A stretch of 10,319 nt of DNA, taken from an uncultured Clostridia bacterium (GTDB lineage: Bacteria > Bacillota > Clostridia > Oscillospirales > Acutalibacteraceae). The notes under the pieces are model-generated. The model was not told the DNA's origin. It saw only the letters and a list, made by a program, of their open reading frames with translations, and did no database searches. The translations under genes and the position numbers were made by a program. Of this stretch, positions 1 to 5,667 are shown in pieces (the stretch's first letter is position 1; each line of letters begins with the position of its first letter). The stretch spans positions 1 through 10,319 of the forward strand of contig CALAQQ010000138.1 in the NCBI GenBank assembly GCA_937888485.1. Reading direction: 5' to 3'.

Positions 1-2
1 TC

Positions 3-65
3 GCAAGGGTCTGCGGTCTGAGCAGAAACACGGTTTATAAATATCTTTCTCTTTTAGAGAGCTGA
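3..65 (+). CDS. C-terminal end of a helix-turn-helix protein (5' part outside window)
   Basis: Only the last 20 codons are inside the window. In frame 3 they read ARVCGLSRNTVYKYLSLLES followed by TGA at 63-65. The GLSRNTVYKYL core is a recognition-helix pattern (small residue, turn, S-R-x-T-V-Y-x-Y-L) of the kind found at the C-terminus of serine resolvases/invertases (Hin-like HTH) and in some small HTH regulators. A position at the very C-terminus favours the resolvase type, but so short a fragment cannot separate these options. The stop is followed at once by a terminator hairpin (68-103), which supports a real gene end. The gene points toward the leftward nuclease gene and converges with it. 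Confidence 0.5.
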   Translation, partial: ARVCGLSRNTVYKYLSLLES

Positions 66-67
66 TG

Positions 68-103
68 AAAAAATTCCGCACACTTACGTATGCGGAATTT
101 TTT
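68..103. terminator. Bidirectional rho-independent terminator
   Basis: A perfect 13-bp stem (68-80 with 91-103) encloses a 10-nt loop. The stem has a GC-rich core (TTCCGCA/TGCGGAA) flanked by A and T runs, so a T run follows the hairpin on either strand. It sits 3 nt after the stop of the rightward HTH gene and 24 nt after the stop of the leftward nuclease gene, so it probably serves both. Confidence 0.88.
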
Positions 104-126
104 GATTAAAACTTATTTTTTCAAAA

Positions 127-1665
127 TTATAAATTTAACAGTTTTATGTCGAATCTTCCGTTCTGTTTGAAATAACCCAAATTGAATATTTCACCATTGT
201 GTTTTTTTGCCCAAGATTCAGCAACAGTCTTTAATTCTTCTGCTGTTATAAGCAGAATTTGAGTATCGTTGTTTAAGGAATAATCGACACACTCTTGAAC
301 ACTTTGCGGAGTGAACTCAGGAGCTATTACCATAAATACAACAACATCTTTATCTGATGTTTTTATATATCTGTCAAACTGTTGAATGTGGTCTTTCAAA
401 TTAACAGGAGATTCTTTTGATTTGTTATCCCACATTATGTATTTATCTTTAAATGATAATTTGCCGTCAGGATGTTCAGTTCCTGTTAATGTTAATGGTT
501 TATTCATTAACATTTTTTCAAATATATAGTTTGTTGCATCTTCAAAGTAGTGTTCACACTGTAAATCTTTTTCTATAATATCATTTGAATGCAAAAACTT
601 TAAATTTCTCTTTGCTAATTCGATATAAACAGAAACAAGTTTTTCTCTTTTATCTTCTGTTTTTATTTCGATGCGTCTCAGAGAATCATAATGTTTCATA
701 ATTCGGTCAACAAGAATATTTTTAGCTCCTGATACAACAAGACCTAAATCTCCGCACCAAGCTGAAAGCATAGAAACATCCAAACCATCACGAGGTGAAA
801 AACCTGCTATCAAATTGCTCGGCTTAATTTTCTTTTGAATAATAATTTTTAATTCTTGAACAGTTGGATTGTTTGATATTTCTATATTTGCAGTTTTATA
901 ATAGGTGCTTGCCTTTTTAACTATGTCTATCAAATACTGTTTGTTGGTTTTCTTTATTACATAATCGATTAATTTCTCATAACCATAAGAACGCATTTCG
1001 ACACCATAGTATTTACGAATAGCTATTGCTATATCATCAGGTATCATATCACACATTACACCCTCTGAATTCTTTATACACGCAAGTAAACCTTTTGATT
1101 GTAAAACTTTTCTTGCAGTGTCAATATCGTCAAAGGTATGCAAAACATTTTCGAGGTTCGGAAATCTTCCTGACTTTGCTTCTAAAATTTGTTGTTCTCT
1201 GATTGTAATTGATAAATAATTACGCAGAGCTTCAAGCAAATTCTTTTCATCTATTGATATATCATCGTTAAGATTCCAAGCAGTATCTAACATATATTTA
1301 AACAGTGCTAAATCTTTTGATATTTTGTTAATATCAAAGTTGTTGGATTCATCGATGATTTCTTTTTCATAATTAAGAATAGCTGAATCAGTATCTTTGC
1401 AAGAAGAAATAAAATCATCTTGGTCAAGCAAATAATCACGCAACAAAATCGGTGCAATTATTCTTACTGTTCTATTAGAATCAAGTTTAAGCTCATCCAA
1501 ACGAGCAGAAATATTATCGTATGAAGTATATTGCTTTTCGGTTTTAATCAAAAACGATTTTATTTCATCAAGGTCTAATCGCCTGTAATCAGCAACATAT
1601 GTAGAAGCAATCCTTTTTGCAATTGTAATGTTGGGGATTTGTTCAACAAATTTGATAAATTCCAT
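127..1665 (-). CDS. SAP-motif protein with C-terminal PD-(D/E)XK nuclease domain
   Basis: Predicted 512-residue cytosolic DNA-cleaving protein. Residues 299-327 (LSAWCGDLGL, then SGAK, then a hydrophobic helix ending in DRI) match the SAP DNA-binding helix-extended-helix pattern, with the conserved G-L, S-G-x-K and L-x-x-R-I/L positions. The C-terminal domain, about residues 365-490, has P399-D400-G and then D413-N-K415 on a predicted strand (KYIMWDNKSK), followed by a helix with Q428/Q429. That is the PD-(D/E)XK nuclease layout and resembles the FokI cleavage domain (PDG...DTK). E371 or E375 may supply the upstream acidic residue. Residues 1-280 are mostly predicted helical and I do not recognise them. 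No methyltransferase gene is adjacent, so a classic type II system is not evident; a solitary or modification-dependent nuclease, or a suicide effector, is possible. The start at 1665 is chosen for its strong RBS and because the next upstream ATG (1713) lies inside the -35 box. It is divergent from the WYL regulator. Confidence 0.8.
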   Translation of the reverse strand: MEFIKFVEQIPNITIAKRIASTYVADYRRLDLDEIKSFLIKTEKQYTSYDNISARLDELKLDSNRTVRIIAPILLRDYLLDQDDFISSCKDTDSAILNYEKEIIDESNNFDINKISKDLALFKYMLDTAWNLNDDISIDEKNLLEALRNYLSITIREQQILEAKSGRFPNLENVLHTFDDIDTARKVLQSKGLLACIKNSEGVMCDMIPDDIAIAIRKYYGVEMRSYGYEKLIDYVIKKTNKQYLIDIVKKASTYYKTANIEISNNPTVQELKIIIQKKIKPSNLIAGFSPRDGLDVSMLSAWCGDLGLVVSGAKNILVDRIMKHYDSLRRIEIKTEDKREKLVSVYIELAKRNLKFLHSNDIIEKDLQCEHYFEDATNYIFEKMLMNKPLTLTGTEHPDGKLSFKDKYIMWDNKSKESPVNLKDHIQQFDRYIKTSDKDVVVFMVIAPEFTPQSVQECVDYSLNNDTQILLITAEELKTVAESWAKKHNGEIFNLGYFKQNGRFDIKLLNL

Positions 1666-1671
1666 AATATT

Positions 1672-1678
1672 CCACCTC
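1672..1678 (-). promoter_or_regulatory. Ribosome binding site that sets the nuclease start
   Basis: Read on the minus strand, GAGGTGG lies 6 nt upstream of the ATG at 1663-1665. The in-frame ATG at 1713 has no such site and lies upstream of the predicted transcription start, so the shorter 512-residue product is preferred. Confidence 0.8.
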
Positions 1679-1684
1679 AATATT

Positions 1685-1713
1685 ATCTTATCATAGAAAA
1701 ATATTTTTGTCAA
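1685..1713 (-). promoter_or_regulatory. Sigma-A-type promoter of the nuclease gene
   Basis: On the minus strand a perfect -35 TTGACA (1708-1713) is followed by a 17-bp spacer and the -10 TAAGAT (1685-1690, 4 of 6 consensus matches). Transcription should start near 1678, at the first base of the RBS, so the mRNA leader would be only about 13 nt. Confidence 0.65.
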
Positions 1714-1735
1714 AGCTCTTATTTATCAAATCATA

Positions 1736-1823
1736 ACACAAGTAAAATTTATTATCAACCACACAAGAGCAAAAGCTTGTTTTCTTTTGGAAGATATATT
1801 ATAATATCGCCAACAGACACAAG
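1736..1823. promoter_or_regulatory. Three direct copies of ACACAAG, candidate operator
   Basis: ACACAAG occurs at 1736-1742, 1761-1767 and 1817-1823, all in the same orientation. The second and third copies extend to ACACAAGAG and are each preceded by a CAAC within 2 nt. The second copy also forms an inverted repeat with CTTGT at 1776-1780, which overlaps the -35 of the WYL promoter. The third copy covers the region between the transcription start and the RBS of the WYL gene. The placement suits autorepression by the WYL protein and joint control of the divergent nuclease. The binding role is inferred. Confidence 0.4.
1777..1805 (+). promoter_or_regulatory. Promoter of the WYL regulator gene
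   Basis: A perfect -10 TATAAT (1800-1805) lies 17 bp downstream of a weak -35 TTGTTT (1777-1782). Predicted transcription start is near 1812. An RBS, GAGGGTG (1823-1829), lies 5 nt before the ATG at 1835. The weak -35 would fit a promoter under repression or activation. Confidence 0.6.
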
Positions 1824-1834
1824 AGGGTGATATT

Positions 1835-2956
1835 ATGGCAGAGAAAAAGCATCCCGATAAGCATCACGGTAAAAAAACAAAGCAACGAATGAAACCTTAC
1901 ATTGTTCTTCAATATCTTCTCAAAAATACCGATGCAGAGCATTTTGCAACAGGTAAAGATATTGAAGGATTTCTTCAGGAAAGCTGTCTGATTTATGCTG
2001 AACGCCGCTCAATATATAAAGATATTGAAGAAATAAACGAAGTTAATTGGATGCTTGAAAACGATTCCGATATTAAAGAAGCCGAAAAAGTAATTGCAAA
2101 TGATAAATATGATACGGAGAAACTGATTCGATATTATCACCCCAAAGGATTTCATATTCCTGAGAGACACTTTAGCCTTCAGGATATTCGTCTTTTAACC
2201 GAGTGTATTAACTCGGCAAAGTTTGTTTCTGAATCTGAGGCTCAGAGGTTGATTGATGCTGCTTGTGAATTTGTCAGCGATTATGAGGCGGAAAAGATAA
2301 AAACGGATGCGTTTGTTATTGACAGACCCAAAACAACAAACACAACTTTGATATTCAACATCCAAACCATATATGATGCAATGAGTGTCAGTATTGACGG
2401 CGAACCGCACGAACCTGAAAAGATAAGTTTTTATTATATGAAATATTCAATAAATGACCTTCAGAAACAAGTTGCTCAGAGGAAGGGGGCAAAATATGTT
2501 GTAAGTCCCTTTAAGCTCATAGTCAATGACGGTAATTATTATCTCTTAGGTTTTGACGATAAATATAAAAAAATGCGAACTTTCAGAGTTGATAAAATGA
2601 AGGGTGTGGATTTTACCTCTGAACCAAGAGAGGGCGAAGAAGAATATAAAAAGACAAACATTGAATCGCTTATAAAAAGAAGATTTTCAATGTTTTCAGG
2701 TGATACTGAAGTTGTATCAATTTGTTTTCATGAAACTCTCTTGGATGCTATTGTTGAGCGATTCGGCAAAAAAGGAGTATCATATTCTAAGCTCGATGAC
2801 GGCTTTGTTATGGTTATGGCAACCGTTGAAGTGAGCGACCCGTTCTTTGGTTGGCTTACAGGATTCGGCAGGAGAGTGAAGTTGTTATCACCCGACAATG
2901 TGGTTGAACGATATAAGGCATATTTGGATAAGATGAGGGGTATGTATAACGAATAA
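1835..2956 (+). CDS. WYL-domain helix-turn-helix transcriptional regulator
   Basis: A 373-residue cytosolic DNA-binding regulator. After a basic, His/Lys-rich tail (1-19), residues about 20-75 look like a winged helix (KPYIVLQYLL, then ERRSIYKDIEEI as recognition region). The WYL domain covers about 175-265: VVSPFKLIVNDGNYYLLGFD has Y235-Y236-L237 where the family has W-Y-L, and TFRVDKM (249-255) is the matching strand with conserved arginine. A C-terminal WCX-type domain (about 291-367) includes DPFFGWLTGFG. WYL domains sense ligands, often nucleic acids or nucleotides, and WYL repressors such as CapW and BrxR control anti-phage systems; this protein is longer than those. Its divergent arrangement with the nuclease gene suggests that it controls that gene and itself. 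The start is supported by GAGGGTG 5 nt upstream. Confidence 0.9.
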   Translation: MAEKKHPDKHHGKKTKQRMKPYIVLQYLLKNTDAEHFATGKDIEGFLQESCLIYAERRSIYKDIEEINEVNWMLENDSDIKEAEKVIANDKYDTEKLIRYYHPKGFHIPERHFSLQDIRLLTECINSAKFVSESEAQRLIDAACEFVSDYEAEKIKTDAFVIDRPKTTNTTLIFNIQTIYDAMSVSIDGEPHEPEKISFYYMKYSINDLQKQVAQRKGAKYVVSPFKLIVNDGNYYLLGFDDKYKKMRTFRVDKMKGVDFTSEPREGEEEYKKTNIESLIKRRFSMFSGDTEVVSICFHETLLDAIVERFGKKGVSYSKLDDGFVMVMATVEVSDPFFGWLTGFGRRVKLLSPDNVVERYKAYLDKMRGMYNE

Positions 2957-2999
2957 AAAAGTTGTTAAAAAGTTCTTATAATGTAGCAAAAAGGTTGTT
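2956..2999. repeat. Short direct repeats AAAAAGTTNTT after the WYL gene
   Basis: AAAAAGTTGTT (2956-2966) and AAAAAGTTCTT (2967-2977) lie head to tail, and AAAAAGGTTGTT (2988-2999) follows after 10 nt. They lie between the WYL stop and the integrase terminator. Such short direct repeats next to an integrase could be arm-type binding sites, but A-rich intergenic DNA gives similar patterns by chance. Confidence 0.35.
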
Positions 3000-3012
3000 T
3001 CAAACTAATTAA

Positions 3013-3048
3013 AAAGAAGCAGGAAACTTGATAAGCTCCTGCTTCTTT
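3013..3048 (-). terminator. Terminator of the integrase gene, possibly shared with the WYL gene
   Basis: A 12-bp perfect stem (AAAGAAGCAGGA 3013-3024 with 3037-3048) encloses a 12-nt loop. On the minus strand it ends in a run of five T, placed 8 nt after the integrase stop. On the plus strand the T run is short (CTTTCC), so termination of the WYL transcript here would be weaker. Confidence 0.82.
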
Positions 3049-3055
3049 CCTATTA

Positions 3056-3988
3056 TCACTTTGTTATTTTCTTCTTCTCTTGGTGCATCTGAGCAAGTGG
3101 AGAAACTCTGTCATAGTTCTTGGAAATATCTGCATCGAAGATTGTGCAGTAATGCTTTGTCATGTTCAAGGTGCTATGACCCAAGAGCCTTTGAAGCATA
3201 AAGGCATCGCCGCCGCAGTCAACTAAATACTTTCGAGCGAAGGTGTGTCGGAACAGATGCGTGCTTGTTTTGCTCACACCTCTTTTCTTGTTGTATCGTT
3301 CAATGGCAAGTCTGAGACCGTTCTCGGTCAGCATTTCGCCGTATTGGTCGCAGAAAAGATAATCTTCTGCTTCGCCCTGCCTTATTTTCATATAATCAAT
3401 CAGGATATTACACATCAGAGAACAAAGGGGGATAACCTGAATTTTGCCGTTCTTATTATGTCGGAAGATAACCTGTTTTCGCTGAAGGTCAACATCCCTG
3501 TTCTGAATGTTTCTGATTGTTGCCGCTCGGCATCCGCTATTGAGGAGAAAATTGACAATAACCCAATTACGGTATTCGCAAAAATTACAGTCCTTTTTCG
3601 GCTTTGCCAACAGGATTTCAAGCTCCTCATCGGTGTATGTTTCTTTTACCGTTTCCTTTTCCTTCAGACCTTTGATTTTAACATCAGACAAACCTTCCTC
3701 ATTACACCAAGTAAGAAAAGTTTTGATAACCCTGACATAGGTTGCAATAGAATTGTAGGCAAGGTTGGAGTTTCGCATTGCGACAATCATATCATCAATG
3801 GTGCTTTTGGAGAGCTTATCAAAGGGCATCTGAATGTCAAGATACTTTGAAATACTGTGCAAATGCTGATGATAATTCCTGATTGTTGCATCGGAAACGC
3901 CGTTTGCCGTTCTTGAAGTGATGAACATTGAAAAGACCTGTTCAAAAGTTTTGTTTTCAGTCCTGTTCATAGTGATTTTTCTGCTCAT
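3056..3988 (-). CDS. Tyrosine recombinase / phage-type integrase
   Basis: A 310-residue site-specific recombinase that cuts and rejoins DNA through a covalent 3'-phosphotyrosine. The N-terminal SAM-like core-binding domain is about 13-108 (one four-helix unit; no separate arm-binding domain is obvious). The catalytic domain is about 117-290 with R154 (SGCRAATI), K179 (HNKNGK), H244 and R247 (HLFRHTF), H271 (LLGHST) and nucleophile Y280 (TKHYC). All key residues are present; the Glu that usually follows the first Arg (GxRxxE) is Thr here. The length is typical of Xer-like and small element integrases. No excisionase gene is visible. The gene lies 104 nt downstream of a tRNA-Thr gene in the same direction, typical of an integrated element. 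The start at 3988 is tentative: the nearest SD-like AAGGG is 13 nt away, inside an inverted repeat (3993-4037); M7 is an alternative. Confidence 0.93.
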   Translation of the reverse strand: MSRKITMNRTENKTFEQVFSMFITSRTANGVSDATIRNYHQHLHSISKYLDIQMPFDKLSKSTIDDMIVAMRNSNLAYNSIATYVRVIKTFLTWCNEEGLSDVKIKGLKEKETVKETYTDEELEILLAKPKKDCNFCEYRNWVIVNFLLNSGCRAATIRNIQNRDVDLQRKQVIFRHNKNGKIQVIPLCSLMCNILIDYMKIRQGEAEDYLFCDQYGEMLTENGLRLAIERYNKKRGVSKTSTHLFRHTFARKYLVDCGGDAFMLQRLLGHSTLNMTKHYCTIFDADISKNYDRVSPLAQMHQEKKKITK

Positions 3989-3992
3989 AGTT

Positions 3993-4037
3993 AGACCGCA
4001 TCCCTTACTAAAAAATTGCGATTTAGGGATGCGGTCT
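3993..4037. repeat. 13-bp perfect inverted repeat at the integrase start
   Basis: AGACCGCATCCCT (3993-4005) pairs perfectly with AGGGATGCGGTCT (4025-4037) across a 19-nt AT-rich spacer. It is much richer in GC than its surroundings and ends 4 nt upstream of the integrase ATG. No T run follows on either strand, so it is not a terminator. In the integrase mRNA the stem would hide the only SD-like AGGG. It may be a recombinase or repressor binding site, an attachment-site arm pair, or a translation-blocking hairpin. Confidence 0.7.
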
Positions 4038-4062
4038 GATGAATTTCATAAAACATAAGAAA

Positions 4063-4092
4063 AATCCCTTGAAACCTTAAGTTTCAAGGGAT

Positions 4093-4093
<1 letters not shown>
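4063..4093 (-). terminator. Terminator of the tRNA-Thr transcript
   Basis: A 13-bp perfect stem (4063-4075 with 4081-4093) with a 5-nt loop begins at the last base of the encoded CCA end. On the minus strand the hairpin runs into GGGATTTTTCTT. It should separate tRNA transcription from the integrase gene unless there is read-through. Confidence 0.85.
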
Positions 4094-4168
<75 letters not shown>

Positions 4169-4172
4169 GTAT

Positions 4173-4201
4173 TGATATGCGCTCTTATCGAACGCATATC
4201 A
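4173..4201. repeat. 9-bp inverted repeat upstream of tRNA-Thr
   Basis: TGATATGCG (4173-4181) pairs with CGCATATCA (4193-4201) across 11 nt. It lies 4 nt upstream of the mature tRNA 5' end and overlaps the predicted tRNA promoter -10 and start region. No T run follows, so it is not an obvious terminator for the upstream GH125 gene, for which I see none. It could be a leader structure for processing or a protein site. Confidence 0.5.
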
Positions 4202-4229
4202 TATTACCATAATGTTTTTGTTTTTTCAA
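4201..4229 (-). promoter_or_regulatory. Probable promoter of tRNA-Thr
   Basis: On the minus strand TTGAAA (4224-4229) is followed by 17 bp and TAATAT (4201-4206), placing transcription start near 4194, about 26 nt before the mature tRNA. The -10 is only a partial match. Read-through from the GH125 gene is also possible, because no terminator is visible between them. Confidence 0.5.
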
Positions 4230-4247
4230 GTCTTTTTTCAAATTTTC

Positions 4248-5531
4248 TTAAATTATTTTTTTGTCAACTGCTTTTTCGACAAGTTCTGCAAAAAGGGCAC
4301 ATGACCAGCTGAACCAGCTTCTTGTGAATTTGTTCGGGTCATTTGCATCAAAGCCTTCATGCATATAACCTGTATCTCCGTCGGTTGTTTCGAGAATATG
4401 GAGTATTTCGCGGATTTCATCGGGGTTGTCGCTCGAAAGTCCCTGCATAGAAAGGGCGATATGCCAGATATATCCCTCCGGAGTGTGAGGGCTTCCGACA
4501 CCTTTTCCGAATTTGCCCTCGTAATAATAGGGGTTATCCTTGCTTAAAATAAATCTTCTTGTGTTGAGATAGATTTCATCGTCATATGCACAGAAACCGA
4601 GATAGGGTGCGGAAAGAAGGCTCGGTACGTTTGCATCGTCGAAAAGGAAATAATCGCCCTTGCCGTTAACCTCGCAAGCGTAAATTTTGCCGTATTTTTC
4701 ATGTTCAACAACAGCATAATCCGAAATGCCTTTTTCAATATCGGTTTTGAGAGACATACAGTCTGCGGTAAGCTCTTTTTCTTCGGGATATGCTGCTTTG
4801 AGCATTTCTTCAAGATAACCGAGAGCAACAACCGCAAACATATTCGATGCAACAAGATAACCGTATCTGCATGCATCATCGCTCGGTCTGAATCCGGACC
4901 ATGTCATGCCGGTGTAATCAACGGGATTTCCCATGCCGTTGTTATGGATTGTGTCCTGTTCGGGGCAGTTCTTTCTTGTGAAACGGTAGGGAGATTTTTC
5001 AAAATGATGCTGTTCGGTTTTCCAGAGATTGACCGTTGTTTTTGTGCTTTCAAGGAAATCTTCACCGAGGATACTGTTATCTCCGGTTGCTTTCCAATAA
5101 AGATAAGCAAGCCTTATGGGATAGCAGAGAGAATCAATTTCGTATTTTCTTTCCCATACAATGGGGTGATTTTCCGGATAATCGTTGAATTCCCTGTGGT
5201 TATTCGGCTCTTTTTTATATGCGTTTGCATAAGGCTCGAGGGAAATATACATTCTTTGTCTTTTGATAACACCCTTTATTATATCTCTGATATCCTCATT
5301 GTCTTTTGCAAGGGGAATATAATGAGAAACCTCTGCTGTTGAGTCGCGAAGCCACATCGCAGGAATATCACCTGTTAAAACAAAAACGGAGCCGTCGGGC
5401 ATAAATTCAGTTGCGGTCTCAAGTGTGTTGGGGTAGCAGTTTCTATAAAGCTTTGCAAGTTTAGGACTGTATTTTTCAATAACGGAACAGTATTCGTCTA
5501 TCCTTTTTTCAACACAAACGGGGAGTTTCAT
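4248..5531 (-). CDS. Glycoside hydrolase family 125, exo-alpha-1,6-mannosidase
   Basis: A 427-residue metal-independent inverting mannosidase that removes terminal alpha-1,6-linked mannose from mannans or trimmed N-glycans. Family hallmarks run along the whole (alpha/alpha)6-barrel: GDIPAMWLRDSTAEVSHY (54-71), the WERKYEIDSLCYP region (126-138), TWSGFRPSDDAC (210-221) and GYMHEGFD (388-395). From memory, the Clostridium perfringens enzyme uses Asp220 and Glu393 as acid and base; D218/D219 and E392 sit at the matching places. The length equals that of the family. There is no signal peptide, so it acts in the cytosol on imported oligosaccharides. No transporter or other sugar gene is adjacent. 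The start at 5531 is chosen because AAGAAGG lies 8 nt upstream and the in-frame ATGs further up (5579, 5612) lie before the predicted transcription start. It is transcribed from its own promoter, divergent from the patatin gene. Confidence 0.93.
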   Translation of the reverse strand: MKLPVCVEKRIDEYCSVIEKYSPKLAKLYRNCYPNTLETATEFMPDGSVFVLTGDIPAMWLRDSTAEVSHYIPLAKDNEDIRDIIKGVIKRQRMYISLEPYANAYKKEPNNHREFNDYPENHPIVWERKYEIDSLCYPIRLAYLYWKATGDNSILGEDFLESTKTTVNLWKTEQHHFEKSPYRFTRKNCPEQDTIHNNGMGNPVDYTGMTWSGFRPSDDACRYGYLVASNMFAVVALGYLEEMLKAAYPEEKELTADCMSLKTDIEKGISDYAVVEHEKYGKIYACEVNGKGDYFLFDDANVPSLLSAPYLGFCAYDDEIYLNTRRFILSKDNPYYYEGKFGKGVGSPHTPEGYIWHIALSMQGLSSDNPDEIREILHILETTDGDTGYMHEGFDANDPNKFTRSWFSWSCALFAELVEKAVDKKII

Positions 5532-5539
5532 AAGAATAA

Positions 5540-5546
5540 CCTTCTT
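5540..5546 (-). promoter_or_regulatory. Ribosome binding site that sets the GH125 start
   Basis: On the minus strand AAGAAGG lies 8 nt before the ATG at 5529-5531. This supports the 427-residue form over a 454-residue reading. Confidence 0.7.
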
Positions 5547-5565
5547 TATAACATTATATAATAGA

Positions 5566-5594
5566 ATGATATAACGCATTTGCGATAATGTCAA
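5566..5594 (-). promoter_or_regulatory. Sigma-A-type promoter of the GH125 gene, with a palindrome in the spacer
   Basis: On the minus strand a perfect TTGACA (5589-5594), a 17-bp spacer and TATCAT (5566-5571) form a near-consensus promoter; start near 5559, leader about 28 nt. The spacer contains the perfect inverted repeat CGCATTTGCG (5575-5584), a possible repressor site. Confidence 0.75.
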
Positions 5595-5633
5595 CAGAAT
5601 TTTATGTTGCATTAAAGCTGAAATATGGTAAAA

Positions 5634-5662
5634 TATAATCGGAATATTACTTTGTTAGGGAG
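5634..5662 (+). promoter_or_regulatory. -10 box and ribosome binding site of the patatin gene
   Basis: A perfect TATAAT (5634-5639) is present, but no good -35 lies 16-18 bp upstream. An RBS, AGGGAG (5657-5662), lies 5 nt before the ATG at 5668. The leader would be about 22 nt. Confidence 0.5.
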
Positions 5663-5667
5663 ATACT

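Noticed and set aside
1639..1830. A 63-codon open frame on the plus strand across the divergent promoter region
   Set aside because: It overlaps the nuclease start and both promoters, has no RBS, and its translation looks like read-through of AT-rich DNA.
3245..3850. A 201-codon open frame on the plus strand opposite the integrase
   Set aside because: It lies wholly inside the integrase gene, which has all catalytic motifs; its translation is Cys/Phe-rich with no recognisable domain, as expected of an antisense shadow.
3999..4001. An ATG upstream of and out of frame with the integrase start, encoding a possible 14-codon upstream peptide
   Set aside because: The SD-like AAGGG touches the ATG with no spacing, so efficient translation is unlikely; it lies inside the inverted repeat and can be explained by it.
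4701..5342. A 213-codon open frame on the plus strand opposite the GH125 gene
   Set aside because: It overlaps a fully supported GH125 gene, is rich in Phe, Ile and Cys, and has no RBS or family motif.
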